Assembly: GCF_004208525.1 (NCBI RefSeq)
Contig: NZ_SGIT01000002.1
Coordinates: 62,001 to 126,000, forward strand
Length of the DNA: 64,000 bases
Reading direction: 5' to 3'
From: Sphingobacterium corticibacterium
GTDB lineage: Bacteria > Bacteroidota > Bacteroidia > Sphingobacteriales > Sphingobacteriaceae
In this document: positions 34,940 to 44,317 of the stretch, piece after piece
Layout of the letters: each line of letters opens with the position of its first letter
How positions within the stretch are numbered: the first letter of the stretch is position 1
The notes under the pieces: model-generated
Database searches by the model: none
What the model was told of the DNA's origin: nothing
Seen by the model: the letters and a program-made list of their open reading frames with translations, nothing else
Translations under genes and position numbers: made by a program

Positions 34940-36115
34940 TTAGAAAGAATATCCTGTCCAGCTGAATACAGACGTATTTGCACCAGTAGATGTATCATTC
35001 TTCGTAATCGTAGCACCAACACCTTTTACTTTTGAATCAGCATACGGTAAAGCTGTATTCAATGAGTTAAATGTATATGTGATCGCTGAAGCTGGATTAC
35101 CAGGTGTAACATTACCATCACCATCTGTCAAATCGATAATATCTGTATATAAGCCACTGGCTCCGATTTCGATTAAAAGATTAGTGATTGTTGCTGTAGC
35201 ACCTCTTCTGATTTTTACCACATCCTGCATTGTTCCAGCAGCACCTGCTGTTGTTGAATTCTGCACAATAGTCATACCGTTAATCTTAAAGTTCGACTGA
35301 GCAACGTCTTGCATTGTCTTGCCGTCCAAGTTACCATCTGCTTCTATACCTCTTGGATCACCTTCATTTGTGGTAAAGGCCGCTTCCCAAATACCATAAG
35401 CATTTGTTAAAGTTCCTGTATAACCTTGTGTAAAATCAAACATGTCATCTTCAGAGTTTACAACTAAAAGGTTGGTGACATCAACTGAACCCCCAAAGAA
35501 TTCAATAGCATCATCCGCACCATCTTTGATATAGATGTTGCTGATTTTTGTTCCGTTACCAACACCATTCAAAGTCAATCCATTATGCTCCGCAGCATCA
35601 TTGATATTGGCACCAGTATACTCTAAGATTACGTAATCCAATTCACCTGAGTTATCAGCTGCATTATCACCACCGTACAGGATATTCGGGCTAATCTCCG
35701 TCTGTCCTGTACTTGCAGAAGCTTCAGTTGGACGTGAAAGCGGTGCATAACCATTGATAATCAAACCACCCCAAGAACCAGATCTTTTTGTTGTAGAAGT
35801 AAACCTGATTGGAGCAGATTCTGTTCCTTTAGCAATAATTTTACCACCACGCTCTACCAGGATAAAAGCACTTGTTCCTTCAGTAGTAGCATTAATTGTA
35901 GTACCAGCAGGAATTGTCAATGTCGCTCCCTCTTTTACATAGGTAGGACCAGTCAAATTAATTGATGTTCCCACTACGATAGCATCTTCTGCTGTAATGT
36001 TACCATTAAGCTCGGTAATTTCTGTCCCGCCAATTGGATTTACATCGTCATCGTCACTACACGAAGTGAATGCAAAAACCGAAACGGCAATAATTGCAAG
36101 TAGTTTTGTTTTCAT
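34940..36115 (-). CDS. Beta-helix surface lipoprotein paired with a TonB receptor
   Basis: The 391-residue protein has a lipoprotein signal (FAFTSCSDDDD). The acidic run after the Cys matches the Bacteroidota surface-export signal, so the protein should sit on the cell surface. The mature part shows many short hydrophobic/Gly/Asn turns (GGKIIAKGTESAPIRFTST, SGSWGGLIINGYAP) typical of a right-handed parallel beta-helix. It lies 76 bases after the TonB-dependent receptor. The near-identical motif upstream of both starts suggests co-regulation. It may capture the receptor's substrate. Its chemical target is unknown, and a metal complex is inferred from the divergent His-rich ABC genes. Confidence 0.72.
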   Translation of the reverse strand: MKTKLLAIIAVSVFAFTSCSDDDDVNPIGGTEITELNGNITAEDAIVVGTSINLTGPTYVKEGATLTIPAGTTINATTEGTSAFILVERGGKIIAKGTESAPIRFTSTTKRSGSWGGLIINGYAPLSRPTEASASTGQTEISPNILYGGDNAADNSGELDYVILEYTGANINDAAEHNGLTLNGVGNGTKISNIYIKDGADDAIEFFGGSVDVTNLLVVNSEDDMFDFTQGYTGTLTNAYGIWEAAFTTNEGDPRGIEADGNLDGKTMQDVAQSNFKINGMTIVQNSTTAGAAGTMQDVVKIRRGATATITNLLIEIGASGLYTDIIDLTDGDGNVTPGNPASAITYTFNSLNTALPYADSKVKGVGATITKNDTSTGANTSVFSWTGYSF

Positions 36116-36134
36116 GTTCTCTTTCTTTATTTTA

Positions 36135-36147
36135 TGTTACAATATTA
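36135..36147 (-). promoter_or_regulatory. AT-rich motif upstream of the lipoprotein start, shared with the receptor gene
   Basis: On the plus strand this reads TGTTACAATATTA, 20 bases before the lipoprotein ATG. It differs at one base from the copy at 38928-38940, which is 16 bases before the receptor ATG. Similar placement before both genes suggests a shared operator. Confidence 0.5.
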
Positions 36148-36191
36148 AGCCACTTATTCAACCTTATGGTTAAGCCTATGTTATTAAACTG

Positions 36192-38912
36192 TTAAAACTT
36201 ATACGATACACCTATGCTTGCATCAACCCCTCGCCTATAAGACTCCAATACGATATTCTCATTAAAATCAGTCTCACGTTCCAAATTAATCTTCGGGTTG
36301 AGCATATTTCGCACACGCAAATTAACTCCCCATTTATTTGCGATAGCGGCATTGGCTACAAAATCGAGAGTAGGCACGCCTTTTTCAATTACGTTTTTAA
36401 AGGAAGTGGTTCCAATCATAAAAACGCGATCACTAAAATAGTTTGCCACCAGGGAAGATGTCAGGTTCCAACCACTTCCATGATATAAATAACTGACGTC
36501 AGCATTAACCAATAAAGGTGAGGCACCTTGTAAAGCACTTCGCTCTTCAACAAATTGTATAGCAGGAGTTTTCAATTCTTGATCGGAATACAGATACGAC
36601 ACATTTGCTCCGGCAGCAAGCACATTATCTCCATAAGCAGTTGTTGTTCTCAGCAAGTTTTTCTTTATTTCTATTTCAGCTCCGGCTACTTGTGCAGTCG
36701 AACCTATATTGACATAATTCATTAGATTATTAATGGTCTCGACACGAGCAATGGGGTTTTTCATACTTTTATAAAAAACACCTACCGAAATCAATTCCCC
36801 ACTACTAGGGAACAGCTCCCATTTTAAGTCAAAATTTGTATTTTCCACGGGAATCAAATCAGGATTTCCTTCTGATCTGAATGTTGCAAATGTATTTTGG
36901 AAAGGTGCTAATTCGATAAATTGTGGCAAGGTGTAGCTCATACTCGCTGCAGCTCTTAGATTACTCTTTTCCGTGAGCGCATACTTCAAGTTTAAACTAG
37001 GTAGAATATAATTTTTATCAATAATAGAAGGATCCACAGTGCTACTTCGGAGCTGCAACTTATATTCGATATCCTGATTTATTTTATCGTAACGTACACC
37101 TAAAATACCGGTAAACTTTTCTGAAAATTGGTAAGTGGCAACAGCTAAAGCAGAGTGGATATCTTTTTTTGCCTTGTACCAATTCGGTTCAAAAGACGTT
37201 CTGCCCCAATTCGTTCCTAGCTCAAAATAGTTACTTTGCAAAGTGTTCGCGTTAAAACTGCTATTGATATCATCAATACCATTAGTAACAGTTAAATCTC
37301 CCAATACATTATGATAGAACATTCTTACATCAAAATCTCTAGTGATTAAATTGCCATTGTAACCAAATTCGATCTTCCGATCCAGATCTTGTGGATTATC
37401 AAATTTATACGTAGCAATAGCCTTCAATGCCCATCCTTTCTCCAAAATCTCTGAATAGTAACGCTCATTATCCGCTCCATTTGCATTATTGTAGAAACGG
37501 TAATTCCCATCGCGAAATAAGAGGTTTGTTGTTCGGCGATCCGGCTCATTTGCCGCAACATAGTTGTATCCCACGCCCAAATCAAGTTTCCAATTATCGG
37601 TTAATTCTAATTTCGAAAGCAATTGATTCACTAACAAATGGTTATCCACCACATGCTGTCTTCTCCAAAGTCTTATATCTCCATCTTCTTCTGGTATATT
37701 CATCCCATAATTCTGACCATAATCCTGACCTTGATCACCTATGTACATCGAGTTAAAAGCTACATAGTGCTTACCAAATATATATTTCAGATTAGCCATG
37801 GCAGTCTTAGAAACATTATATTGGGAACGAACCATCTCCTGATTGGCAATAAGTGCACCGCTGGTGTTTGTCTGACGGACAACACCGTCAAAATAGCGAT
37901 ACTCAGAATTCATATTTCCCATCACAAAAAGATTTAAACTCCCATTGCCTACATTAAATTTCTTCCCACCTGACAATGTAAAACTGGAGTTGATAGGGGT
38001 TTTAATCTGTGACGTATTCCAGCTATTTTTAAATTCATATTGCCGCAAATCCGTAACAGGGGTTTTACGTTCGCTCAATGATCCAAACCAATTAGTTCCA
38101 TCAATCTTCTTAAAATCATCAGCTGAAATAGCTTGAGAGTTTCCGCCCGAAGAAGCACCTATCTCCAAAAAGTCTTCTCCTGAAAATTCTTTGGATACGA
38201 TATCTATATTCGCACCGCCCACATCGCCCAATAAAGCTGGATTAAATGTTTTGTTGATGGATATATTCTCAATAAATGATGTTCCGAAGAAATCCAATGA
38301 AATATTCTTATTCAACGGATCTTCGGATGGAAGAGCTAAACCATTTAGCGTAGTACTGTTATAGCGATCACCCAAACCTCTCACAAATACATTTGCTCCA
38401 CTTGCGGATTTGGTTACGCCGCTCATTTTGGTCAACGCTCCTTCTGCATCACTTACTCCCTTTCTCGACAACTCCTGCGCGCCGATCTTCTCGACCATCA
38501 AATTCGACAAACGTCGTTCTTCCAATAGTACGATTTCGCTCGCACGTTCCCTTCTTCTGGTAATAACGACTTCATCCAACGTAGCGTTCGCATTTACCAA
38601 AGCCACGGGGATAAATTCCCATTCGCTCTGCTCCAGGTTGAACGTTGTTGAATCGGTATTATATCCGACGAACGTACTCACAAGAACATATTCCGTTTGT
38701 TTCTCGGGTAAAGTAATCGAAAACTCCCCGGCATTATCCGTAGATGTCGCATATTGGGTGTTTGCAATTTTGATACTAACGCCGGAAATAGGTTGATAAG
38801 TTTCGATATCCAAAACTTTTCCCTTTACTCCAAATTGTTGTGCTTTAATAGTCGAGACTGAAATAATCAGCGCAAAAATGACCAAAGCAACATAATAACT
38901 AAACTTAATCAT
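36192..38912 (-). CDS. TonB-dependent outer-membrane receptor with CarboxypepD-like N-domain
   Basis: The 906-residue protein has a signal peptide (ending TIKAQQ). Next is a carboxypeptidase-regulatory-like beta domain (VKGKVLDIETYQPISGVSI). A plug domain has VFVRGLGDRYNSTTLNGLALP, followed by a 22-strand barrel ending in a terminal Phe (VSYKF). The form with RGLGDRYN is common among Bacteroidota receptors for non-glycan cargo. No SusD gene is adjacent; the partner is instead a beta-helix lipoprotein. Metal or small-molecule import is inferred from the His-rich ABC genes that begin 209 bases away on the other strand. Confidence 0.85.
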   Translation of the reverse strand: MIKFSYYVALVIFALIISVSTIKAQQFGVKGKVLDIETYQPISGVSIKIANTQYATSTDNAGEFSITLPEKQTEYVLVSTFVGYNTDSTTFNLEQSEWEFIPVALVNANATLDEVVITRRRERASEIVLLEERRLSNLMVEKIGAQELSRKGVSDAEGALTKMSGVTKSASGANVFVRGLGDRYNSTTLNGLALPSEDPLNKNISLDFFGTSFIENISINKTFNPALLGDVGGANIDIVSKEFSGEDFLEIGASSGGNSQAISADDFKKIDGTNWFGSLSERKTPVTDLRQYEFKNSWNTSQIKTPINSSFTLSGGKKFNVGNGSLNLFVMGNMNSEYRYFDGVVRQTNTSGALIANQEMVRSQYNVSKTAMANLKYIFGKHYVAFNSMYIGDQGQDYGQNYGMNIPEEDGDIRLWRRQHVVDNHLLVNQLLSKLELTDNWKLDLGVGYNYVAANEPDRRTTNLLFRDGNYRFYNNANGADNERYYSEILEKGWALKAIATYKFDNPQDLDRKIEFGYNGNLITRDFDVRMFYHNVLGDLTVTNGIDDINSSFNANTLQSNYFELGTNWGRTSFEPNWYKAKKDIHSALAVATYQFSEKFTGILGVRYDKINQDIEYKLQLRSSTVDPSIIDKNYILPSLNLKYALTEKSNLRAAASMSYTLPQFIELAPFQNTFATFRSEGNPDLIPVENTNFDLKWELFPSSGELISVGVFYKSMKNPIARVETINNLMNYVNIGSTAQVAGAEIEIKKNLLRTTTAYGDNVLAAGANVSYLYSDQELKTPAIQFVEERSALQGASPLLVNADVSYLYHGSGWNLTSSLVANYFSDRVFMIGTTSFKNVIEKGVPTLDFVANAAIANKWGVNLRVRNMLNPKINLERETDFNENIVLESYRRGVDASIGVSYKF

Positions 38913-38927
38913 GGTGTGTTAATATTA

Positions 38928-38953
38928 TGTTGCAATATTATGAGCATAATATT
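38928..38953. promoter_or_regulatory. Operator-like inverted repeat before the TonB receptor
   Basis: TGTTGCAATATTA (38928-38940) overlaps a perfect 9-bp inverted repeat with a 2-base gap, AATATTATG/CATAATATT (38934-38953). Further copies of the same half-site lie closer to the ATG (38921-38929). Its position 16 bases before the start suits repressor binding. The pattern resembles Fur/Zur-type boxes (TGTTATAATATAACA-like) but I cannot assign a regulator. Confidence 0.5.
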
Positions 38954-39121
38954 AGCTAACTGTTAACAACCGATTATTAAAACATCACTTGTTTGTTAAT
39001 AAATTATTAACTCCGATTCGAAACAGATTGTATTTTTTTCGTTAAATCCTTGCATCACTCATTTGTTTATTCGGAGTTGTGTATAATAGTTAGTAATTTG
39101 GTCCCTTAAAAACAGAAGACT

Positions 39122-39760
39122 ATGGCAGATACGATATTATCGTCCGTCCGGCTAAGTTACCAATACCCACAGGGTGTTAAATTAGAATTTCCGGACATCC
39201 ATATAGTAAAAAACCAACATAGCTTGCTCTTAGGAGACTCTGGAACAGGTAAAACCACCCTTTTACACTTATTGAGTGGGCTGTCTAAACCAACTACAGG
39301 TGAAGTTCACCTTATAAACCATTCGTTGTATACGATGAGCGGGGCGACACTAGACGGTTTCCGGGCAAAGAACCTTGGTTTTATATTTCAAGAAGCGCAT
39401 CTTTTGCGAAACCTCACCGTAACAGAAAATATCAAGCTAGCACAACGCTTAGCCAAAAATCCGGTGAACGAACAGACTATTGTCGAGACGTTGGATTATC
39501 TGCAATTAAAAGATAAAGCCGATGTATTGCCGAACCAATTGAGTCGTGGGCAGAAACAACGTGTTGCCATTGCTAGAGCCGTCATTAATCGGCCGGGATT
39601 ATTGTTGGCCGACGAACCTACAGCATCATTAGATGATAAAAACACAGATTTGGTGCTACAATTGCTGTTCAACATCGCTAGCAACTTCGGTTCGACACTG
39701 CTCATCGCCACCCACGATAGGCGCATAAAAGATCATTTCACGAACTCTTATCAGCTGTAG
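39122..39760 (+). CDS. ABC transporter ATPase (LolD/MacB-like)
   Basis: The 212-residue ATPase has Walker A GDSGTGKTTLLHLL, the signature LSRGQKQRVAIARA (usual form LSGGQxQR) and Walker B LLLADEPTASLDD. It matches the LolD/MacB/FtsE branch that works with FtsX-type permeases. The permease gene follows after 2 bases. The divergent neighbour is a TonB receptor, and the shared spacer carries an operator-like motif. The partner permease's His-rich loop suggests metal handling rather than lipoprotein release. Confidence 0.9.
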   Translation: MADTILSSVRLSYQYPQGVKLEFPDIHIVKNQHSLLLGDSGTGKTTLLHLLSGLSKPTTGEVHLINHSLYTMSGATLDGFRAKNLGFIFQEAHLLRNLTVTENIKLAQRLAKNPVNEQTIVETLDYLQLKDKADVLPNQLSRGQKQRVAIARAVINRPGLLLADEPTASLDDKNTDLVLQLLFNIASNFGSTLLIATHDRRIKDHFTNSYQL

Positions 39761-39762
39761 CC

Positions 39763-41196
39763 ATGAATAATTTGCAACTCGTCTGGAAAAATATCACGCA
39801 AGAACTGGGTTCAACCCTACTCAGCATATTACTCACCGCCTTCGGCGTAGCCATCTTATGTGTCATCTACATTACGGGGGATACCTTTGAGAAACAATTG
39901 ACAAGCAATACAAAAAATATAGATCTTGTTGTTGGTGCAAAGGGAAGCCCGCTGCAGCTCATTCTGAGTTCACTTTACCATGTAGACAATCCTACCGGCA
40001 ATATTGCATTGGCGCAAGCTAGGCAACTTAGCGAAAACCCTTTTATCGAAATGGCCGTTCCTATTTCGCTAGGGGATAACTTCAAAGGACATCGGGTTAT
40101 TGGGACAGAACCATCCTATCTGGAGTTATATGGCTTATCCATACAAAATGGTGAATTATGGGAAACTTCCTTCGAAGCGGTAATAGGCAGTGAGGTAGCA
40201 CGTAAAAGAGGTCTGGGAATAGGAGATGAATTTTTTACCGCACACGGTCTTTCGGAAGATGGTCATGTACACGATGATCATCCTTTTAAAATAGTAGGTA
40301 TTCTGGAAAAATCGGGTTCTATTGTGGACAACCTTATCCTGTGTAATTTAGAAAGCGTATGGGATGTGCATGGACTCCACCATGGCGATCACGACCATTC
40401 TCATGCTCACGAGCAAGGAGAACAGCATGCCCATGAGCATAGCCATGAAGACGGACACGATCACGGACACAGTCACCAAGATGGGCACCAACATGACCAT
40501 GACCACGATCATCATACACATGATCACAAAACACACGAGCATGTCGATCATGTGCATCATGAAGACGACGTCCACGACCATGAAGAAGTGGTTTCCGAAA
40601 AACCGAACGACATGTTTGTCAAGAGTATCGGAGCGGATATGCTAGAAGACCGTGGTGAGGAAGTGACCGCATTATTGATTAAATATAGCTCACCAGCGGC
40701 TTTAGGCGTTATCCCGAGATTGGTCAACGAATCTACGGATATGCAGGCTGCATCGCCAGCTATCGAAAGTACCCGCTTGTTTTCTTTATTGGGCGTAGGG
40801 CTGGATTCCTTCGCTATATTAGCCTATATTATCATGATCATAGCCGGCCTAAGCGTATTTATCAGCCTTTATAATGCCTTAAAAGAACGAAAATATGACC
40901 TTGCCGTCATGCGCTCCTTGGGTGCATCTAAAACTAAACTTTTCGGTCTGGTGTTAGTCGAAGGGTTGGTGATTACATTAATGGGCGGAATAGTAGGCTT
41001 ACTGCTTGGACATGCGGCGTTGTATGCCATCGGTCGACATACTACGGAAAGTGCCGATTTTATTGAGGCATTTAACATTCACGGACAAGAGTTTATTTTA
41101 GTACTTGCTGCTTGTCTACTTGGCATTTTAGCGGCTGTCATTCCAGCTATTAAAGCCTACAAAACATCCATTTCAACGATTTTAGCAGATAAATAA
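39763..41196 (+). CDS. FtsX-type ABC permease with a large His-rich loop
   Basis: The 477-residue protein has one N-terminal membrane segment, a periplasmic domain, and three C-terminal membrane segments typical of MacB/FtsX permeases. Between about residues 204 and 280 lies a loop packed with His, Asp and Glu (HDHSHAHEQGEQHAHEHSH and more). Such runs bind Zn(II) or Ni(II) in many metal transporters. The ATPase gene is 2 bases upstream and the DUF3299-like gene 38 bases downstream. I infer a metal, most likely zinc, function. It may act like the Vibrio Zrg zinc system, which as I recall also pairs an FtsX-like permease with a DUF3299 protein. Confidence 0.8.
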   Translation: MNNLQLVWKNITQELGSTLLSILLTAFGVAILCVIYITGDTFEKQLTSNTKNIDLVVGAKGSPLQLILSSLYHVDNPTGNIALAQARQLSENPFIEMAVPISLGDNFKGHRVIGTEPSYLELYGLSIQNGELWETSFEAVIGSEVARKRGLGIGDEFFTAHGLSEDGHVHDDHPFKIVGILEKSGSIVDNLILCNLESVWDVHGLHHGDHDHSHAHEQGEQHAHEHSHEDGHDHGHSHQDGHQHDHDHDHHTHDHKTHEHVDHVHHEDDVHDHEEVVSEKPNDMFVKSIGADMLEDRGEEVTALLIKYSSPAALGVIPRLVNESTDMQAASPAIESTRLFSLLGVGLDSFAILAYIIMIIAGLSVFISLYNALKERKYDLAVMRSLGASKTKLFGLVLVEGLVITLMGGIVGLLLGHAALYAIGRHTTESADFIEAFNIHGQEFILVLAACLLGILAAVIPAIKAYKTSISTILADK

Positions 41197-41234
41197 TATG
41201 TACCCTTGTCACACCATATAACAACAAATAAAAA

Positions 41235-41720
41235 ATGAAGCAAACAACAATATTAACATTCATTATTACATTATTCACCTTCGGTATAGCGAAAGCTCAA
41301 ATCGGGCAATTTCCAGAAATGAACGTGCCCGACCATACACCCATGATGAACAGTACTTGGGAGGCCATCGACAAGATGATGTATAAAGTAACCACGGAGA
41401 ACAATAAAAAAATATACACGCCTCATTATCCACCCGCTCTAAAATCGTTAGAGCATAAAGTAGTGGAACTTCCGGGTTATCTTGTACCCTTAAATAGCGG
41501 CCGTAACCACAAAACATTTATGCTTTCTGTACTTCCTGTTATGCAGTGTGCTTTCTGCGGAAGCAATGGTATCCCACCCATGGTCGAAATCTTTATGAAG
41601 AGCGAATCGGTAAAATTTACGGAGGAACCTATTAAGATAAAAGGAAAAATGGTATTCAATCCGGAACCTCTAAAAGGGAATGCAGAGATTCAAATAGTAG
41701 ATGCCGTGTTGATAAAGTAA
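41235..41720 (+). CDS. Exported DUF3299-like protein
   Basis: The 161-residue protein has a signal peptide (ending IAKAQ). The mature part contains VELPGYLVPL, followed by LPVMQCAFCGSNGIPPM, a CxxC in a conserved context resembling DUF3299 family proteins encoded beside FtsX-type ABC transporters. It may be a periplasmic metal carrier for the transporter. It closes the operon; its stop is 2 bases from the convergent rsmE stop. Confidence 0.7.
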   Translation: MKQTTILTFIITLFTFGIAKAQIGQFPEMNVPDHTPMMNSTWEAIDKMMYKVTTENNKKIYTPHYPPALKSLEHKVVELPGYLVPLNSGRNHKTFMLSVLPVMQCAFCGSNGIPPMVEIFMKSESVKFTEEPIKIKGKMVFNPEPLKGNAEIQIVDAVLIK

Positions 41721-41722
41721 CG

Positions 41723-42439
41723 TCAACGGTTTAAAACCGAAATCTCCAAACAGCAAGCTACCGCAGCTGTTTCGGTACGGAGACGACTGTTTCCTAATGA
41801 AACAGGTTGATATCCTAAAGATAGCGCTTGCGCAATTTCATTCTCGGAAAAATCACCTTCTGGACCAATCAAGATCAAGTATTTCTCCCCCGGGGAGCAA
41901 ATATTAGCTAGATATTGTCTTTCTCCATCGGCACAGTGCGCAATCGCCTTAGTCTTATATTCTTCTGATTTTATCTGATCGAAAAACTGCTGAAGGGAAA
42001 CAGCAGGATTGACTTTGGGGAGATAGGCTTTGAGAGATTGTTTCATAGCAGGAATCACCACTTTATGCAAACGTTCGTTTTTCACTTCCTTCCGCTCTGA
42101 ATGGGACGAGACAATAGGTGTAATTTCCTGTATCCCAACTTCTGTAGCTTTTTCCAAAAACCATTCCATCCTATCCATATTTTTTGTAGGCGCGACGGCC
42201 ACATGCAAATAATAAGCTGGCTTTTCATAATCCTGCTCTACGTGCAATATAGACAATGTAGTCCGCTTAGGATGTGGATCCAGGATTTTGGCCGTATACC
42301 ATCCTCCGACGCCATCAACTAAGTATATTTCATCCCCAGCCGTTAAGCGCAACACGCGAATAGCATGCTTACTTTCATCTTCCGTGAGCATAAACTCCGT
42401 ATAATGCGGCTCAATAGTAGGTGTATAAAATAGATGCAT
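41723..42439 (-). CDS. rsmE: 16S rRNA m3U1498 methyltransferase RsmE
   Basis: The 238-residue protein begins with a PUA-like domain and ends with a SPOUT methyltransferase knot: LIGPEGDFSENEI and SLGNSRLRTETAAVACC, the RsmE signature. It methylates N3 of U1498 in 16S rRNA. It is 7 bases after a CorC/HlyC-family gene, both in a housekeeping run on the minus strand. Confidence 0.95.
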   Translation of the reverse strand: MHLFYTPTIEPHYTEFMLTEDESKHAIRVLRLTAGDEIYLVDGVGGWYTAKILDPHPKRTTLSILHVEQDYEKPAYYLHVAVAPTKNMDRMEWFLEKATEVGIQEITPIVSSHSERKEVKNERLHKVVIPAMKQSLKAYLPKVNPAVSLQQFFDQIKSEEYKTKAIAHCADGERQYLANICSPGEKYLILIGPEGDFSENEIAQALSLGYQPVSLGNSRLRTETAAVACCLEISVLNR

Positions 42440-42446
42440 ACTTTAT

Positions 42447-43763
42447 TTAATCTTCATCAATATCATCGTATGGCGTCTCCATCAATTCCAATTTCACAAA
42501 TTCAATGTTTTGTTGCGTTTTCTTGATAATAGTGAATGAATATCCTGCTGCTTCCCGCACCTCACCAACATCAGGGATTTTCTCAAAATAATGGCTTACT
42601 AAACCCGCCATGGTATCATAGTCAGAACTTTCGGGTAACTCTAACGGTAAGTATCCGTTAACATCATGTACGCTTGCACCGGCATCCACCATATACTCTG
42701 TTTCCGAAATCTTTTCCACAACCGGTGTTTCTTCATCATACTCATCTTGAATCTCGCCAACTAATTCCTCTACGATGTCCTCTAATGTCACCATTCCTGC
42801 CGTACCCCCAAATTCATCCAAAACGATAGCAATTTGAATTCGTTTTTGCTGGAATTCAGCCATCAAATCGTTTATTTTCTTCGTCTCCGGGATAAAATAG
42901 GGTTTACGTATAATATTTTTTAAGATAACTTCCTTACCCTGTACAATAATGGGTAATAAATCCTTCGTGTGGACAATGCCGACAATCTGATCTATATTGT
43001 CATCATAGATTGGGATACGGGAATAGCCTTCCTCGGTAGCTGTAGTAATGAGTTCTTCGGCCGTATCTGTAATCTCTACCGCAACAATCTTGGTACGTGG
43101 AACCATGATATTCTTCACAATACGTTCATTAAAATCAAAAACGTTCTTAATGAGTTCATGTTCCGCATTATTCAGCGCACCACTTTCTTTCCCTTTTTCT
43201 AACAGATATTGTAACTCTTCGGAAGAGTGATGGGCTTCGTGGGCGTTAACTTCTATGCCAATTAAGCGTAATAAGAAATTAGCAAACCCATTGAGTAACC
43301 AAATAATTGGTCTGAAAATATAATAAAAAAACTGAAGTGGTGCCGCAATCCTCATGGTTGTCGCTACGGGACGTTGTATGGCAATGGATTTCGGTGCCAG
43401 TTCACCAAAGACGATATGCAAAAAGGTAATAATACTAAAAGCAAGAACATGTCCCAAGTTTTTCGCTATTGTTCCGGTCAGTTCGACATTGAACAGCCCA
43501 AAAAATTCATGGACAATACGTGTCATCACCGCCTCTCCCACCCATCCGAGTGCAAGAGAGGCCAGTGTAATACCTAGCTGTGTAGCGGCTAAATAACCAT
43601 CTAAGTGTTCGGTGATATTCTTGGCAATTTTGGCGACTTTACTTCCCGACTTTGCTTGTAGCTCAATCTGTGAAGCCCGAACTTTGACAATTGCAAATTC
43701 CGCAGCTACGAAAAAACCATTAGCCAAAACCAAAAATACCGTCCAAAAAACATCGATAGCCAT
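42447..43763 (-). CDS. CorC/HlyC (CNNM-type) membrane protein with CBS pair
   Basis: The 438-residue protein has an N-terminal DUF21 transmembrane domain (about 1-190), then two CBS domains with VPRTKIVAVEITDTAEELI, and a C-terminal CorC_HlyC domain (TMAGLVSHYFEKIPDVGEV). Such proteins take part in Mg2+/Co2+ efflux or, in gliding Bacteroidota, resemble GldE. I cannot separate these roles from sequence. It lies 8 bases after the pyrophosphatase gene. Confidence 0.85.
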   Translation of the reverse strand: MAIDVFWTVFLVLANGFFVAAEFAIVKVRASQIELQAKSGSKVAKIAKNITEHLDGYLAATQLGITLASLALGWVGEAVMTRIVHEFFGLFNVELTGTIAKNLGHVLAFSIITFLHIVFGELAPKSIAIQRPVATTMRIAAPLQFFYYIFRPIIWLLNGFANFLLRLIGIEVNAHEAHHSSEELQYLLEKGKESGALNNAEHELIKNVFDFNERIVKNIMVPRTKIVAVEITDTAEELITTATEEGYSRIPIYDDNIDQIVGIVHTKDLLPIIVQGKEVILKNIIRKPYFIPETKKINDLMAEFQQKRIQIAIVLDEFGGTAGMVTLEDIVEELVGEIQDEYDEETPVVEKISETEYMVDAGASVHDVNGYLPLELPESSDYDTMAGLVSHYFEKIPDVGEVREAAGYSFTIIKKTQQNIEFVKLELMETPYDDIDED

Positions 43764-43771
43764 GCTAAAAA

Positions 43772-44314
43772 TTATTTGTTACCGAATTCTTTTTTATACA
43801 ATTCGATACTTTCCAATAAGATTTCCTGTGCACGCTCGCGACCGTGGATACCGTCTACACTCACTTTTTTCTTTTCAAGCGCTTTGTAGCTTTCAAAAAA
43901 CTGAACGATTTCCTTCATGATATGCGGTGCTAAATCTTCCATATGATTCAGATAGCTATACTTAGGGTCGTGCTTCGCTACAGCAATAATTTTATCATCC
44001 TGTTCTCCGCCGTCAACCATATTCATCACACCGATTACCTTAGCCTCTACCAATGTCATTGGTAAAATATCTACCGAGCATATCACCAAGATATCCAACG
44101 GGTCCTTATCGTCACAATAAGTTTGTGGGATAAAACCATAATTAGCAGGATATATAACAGACGAACTTAAAACACGGTCCAATAAAAGAAGACCTGTTTC
44201 TTTATCTAATTCATACTTCCCCTTTGAGCCGTTTGTAATTTCAATGATGGCATTGACCGAATTTGGCACGTCGCTCCCAGGAGCTATCTGATGCCAAGGA
44301 TGTTGTTTGTTCAT
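43772..44314 (-). CDS. ppa: Inorganic pyrophosphatase (family I)
   Basis: The 180-residue soluble enzyme shows the family I active-site blocks KGKYELDKETG, YPANYGFIPQT, CDDKDPLDILV and MVDGGEQDDKIIAV, giving all expected Asp ligands for Mg2+. It hydrolyses pyrophosphate from biosynthetic reactions. It is preceded by a DedA gene 3 bases upstream. Confidence 0.95.
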   Translation of the reverse strand: MNKQHPWHQIAPGSDVPNSVNAIIEITNGSKGKYELDKETGLLLLDRVLSSSVIYPANYGFIPQTYCDDKDPLDILVICSVDILPMTLVEAKVIGVMNMVDGGEQDDKIIAVAKHDPKYSYLNHMEDLAPHIMKEIVQFFESYKALEKKKVSVDGIHGRERAQEILLESIELYKKEFGNK

Positions 44315-44317
44315 TAA

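Noticed and set aside
34743..34943. Small plus-strand frame in the gene-free stretch
   Set aside because: It has a hydrophobic start but no ribosome site, and it spans the terminator of the neighbouring gene.
40334..40645. Long overlapping frames on both strands rich in Met, Val or His over the permease loop
   Set aside because: They are by-products of the CAT/CAC/GAT-rich repeat codons of the His-rich loop; no ribosome site or family resemblance.
39763..41196. Considered as the LolC lipoprotein-release permease
   Set aside because: The long His-rich loop, the DUF3299 neighbour and the divergent TonB receptor fit metal handling better, though Lol function is not strictly excluded.
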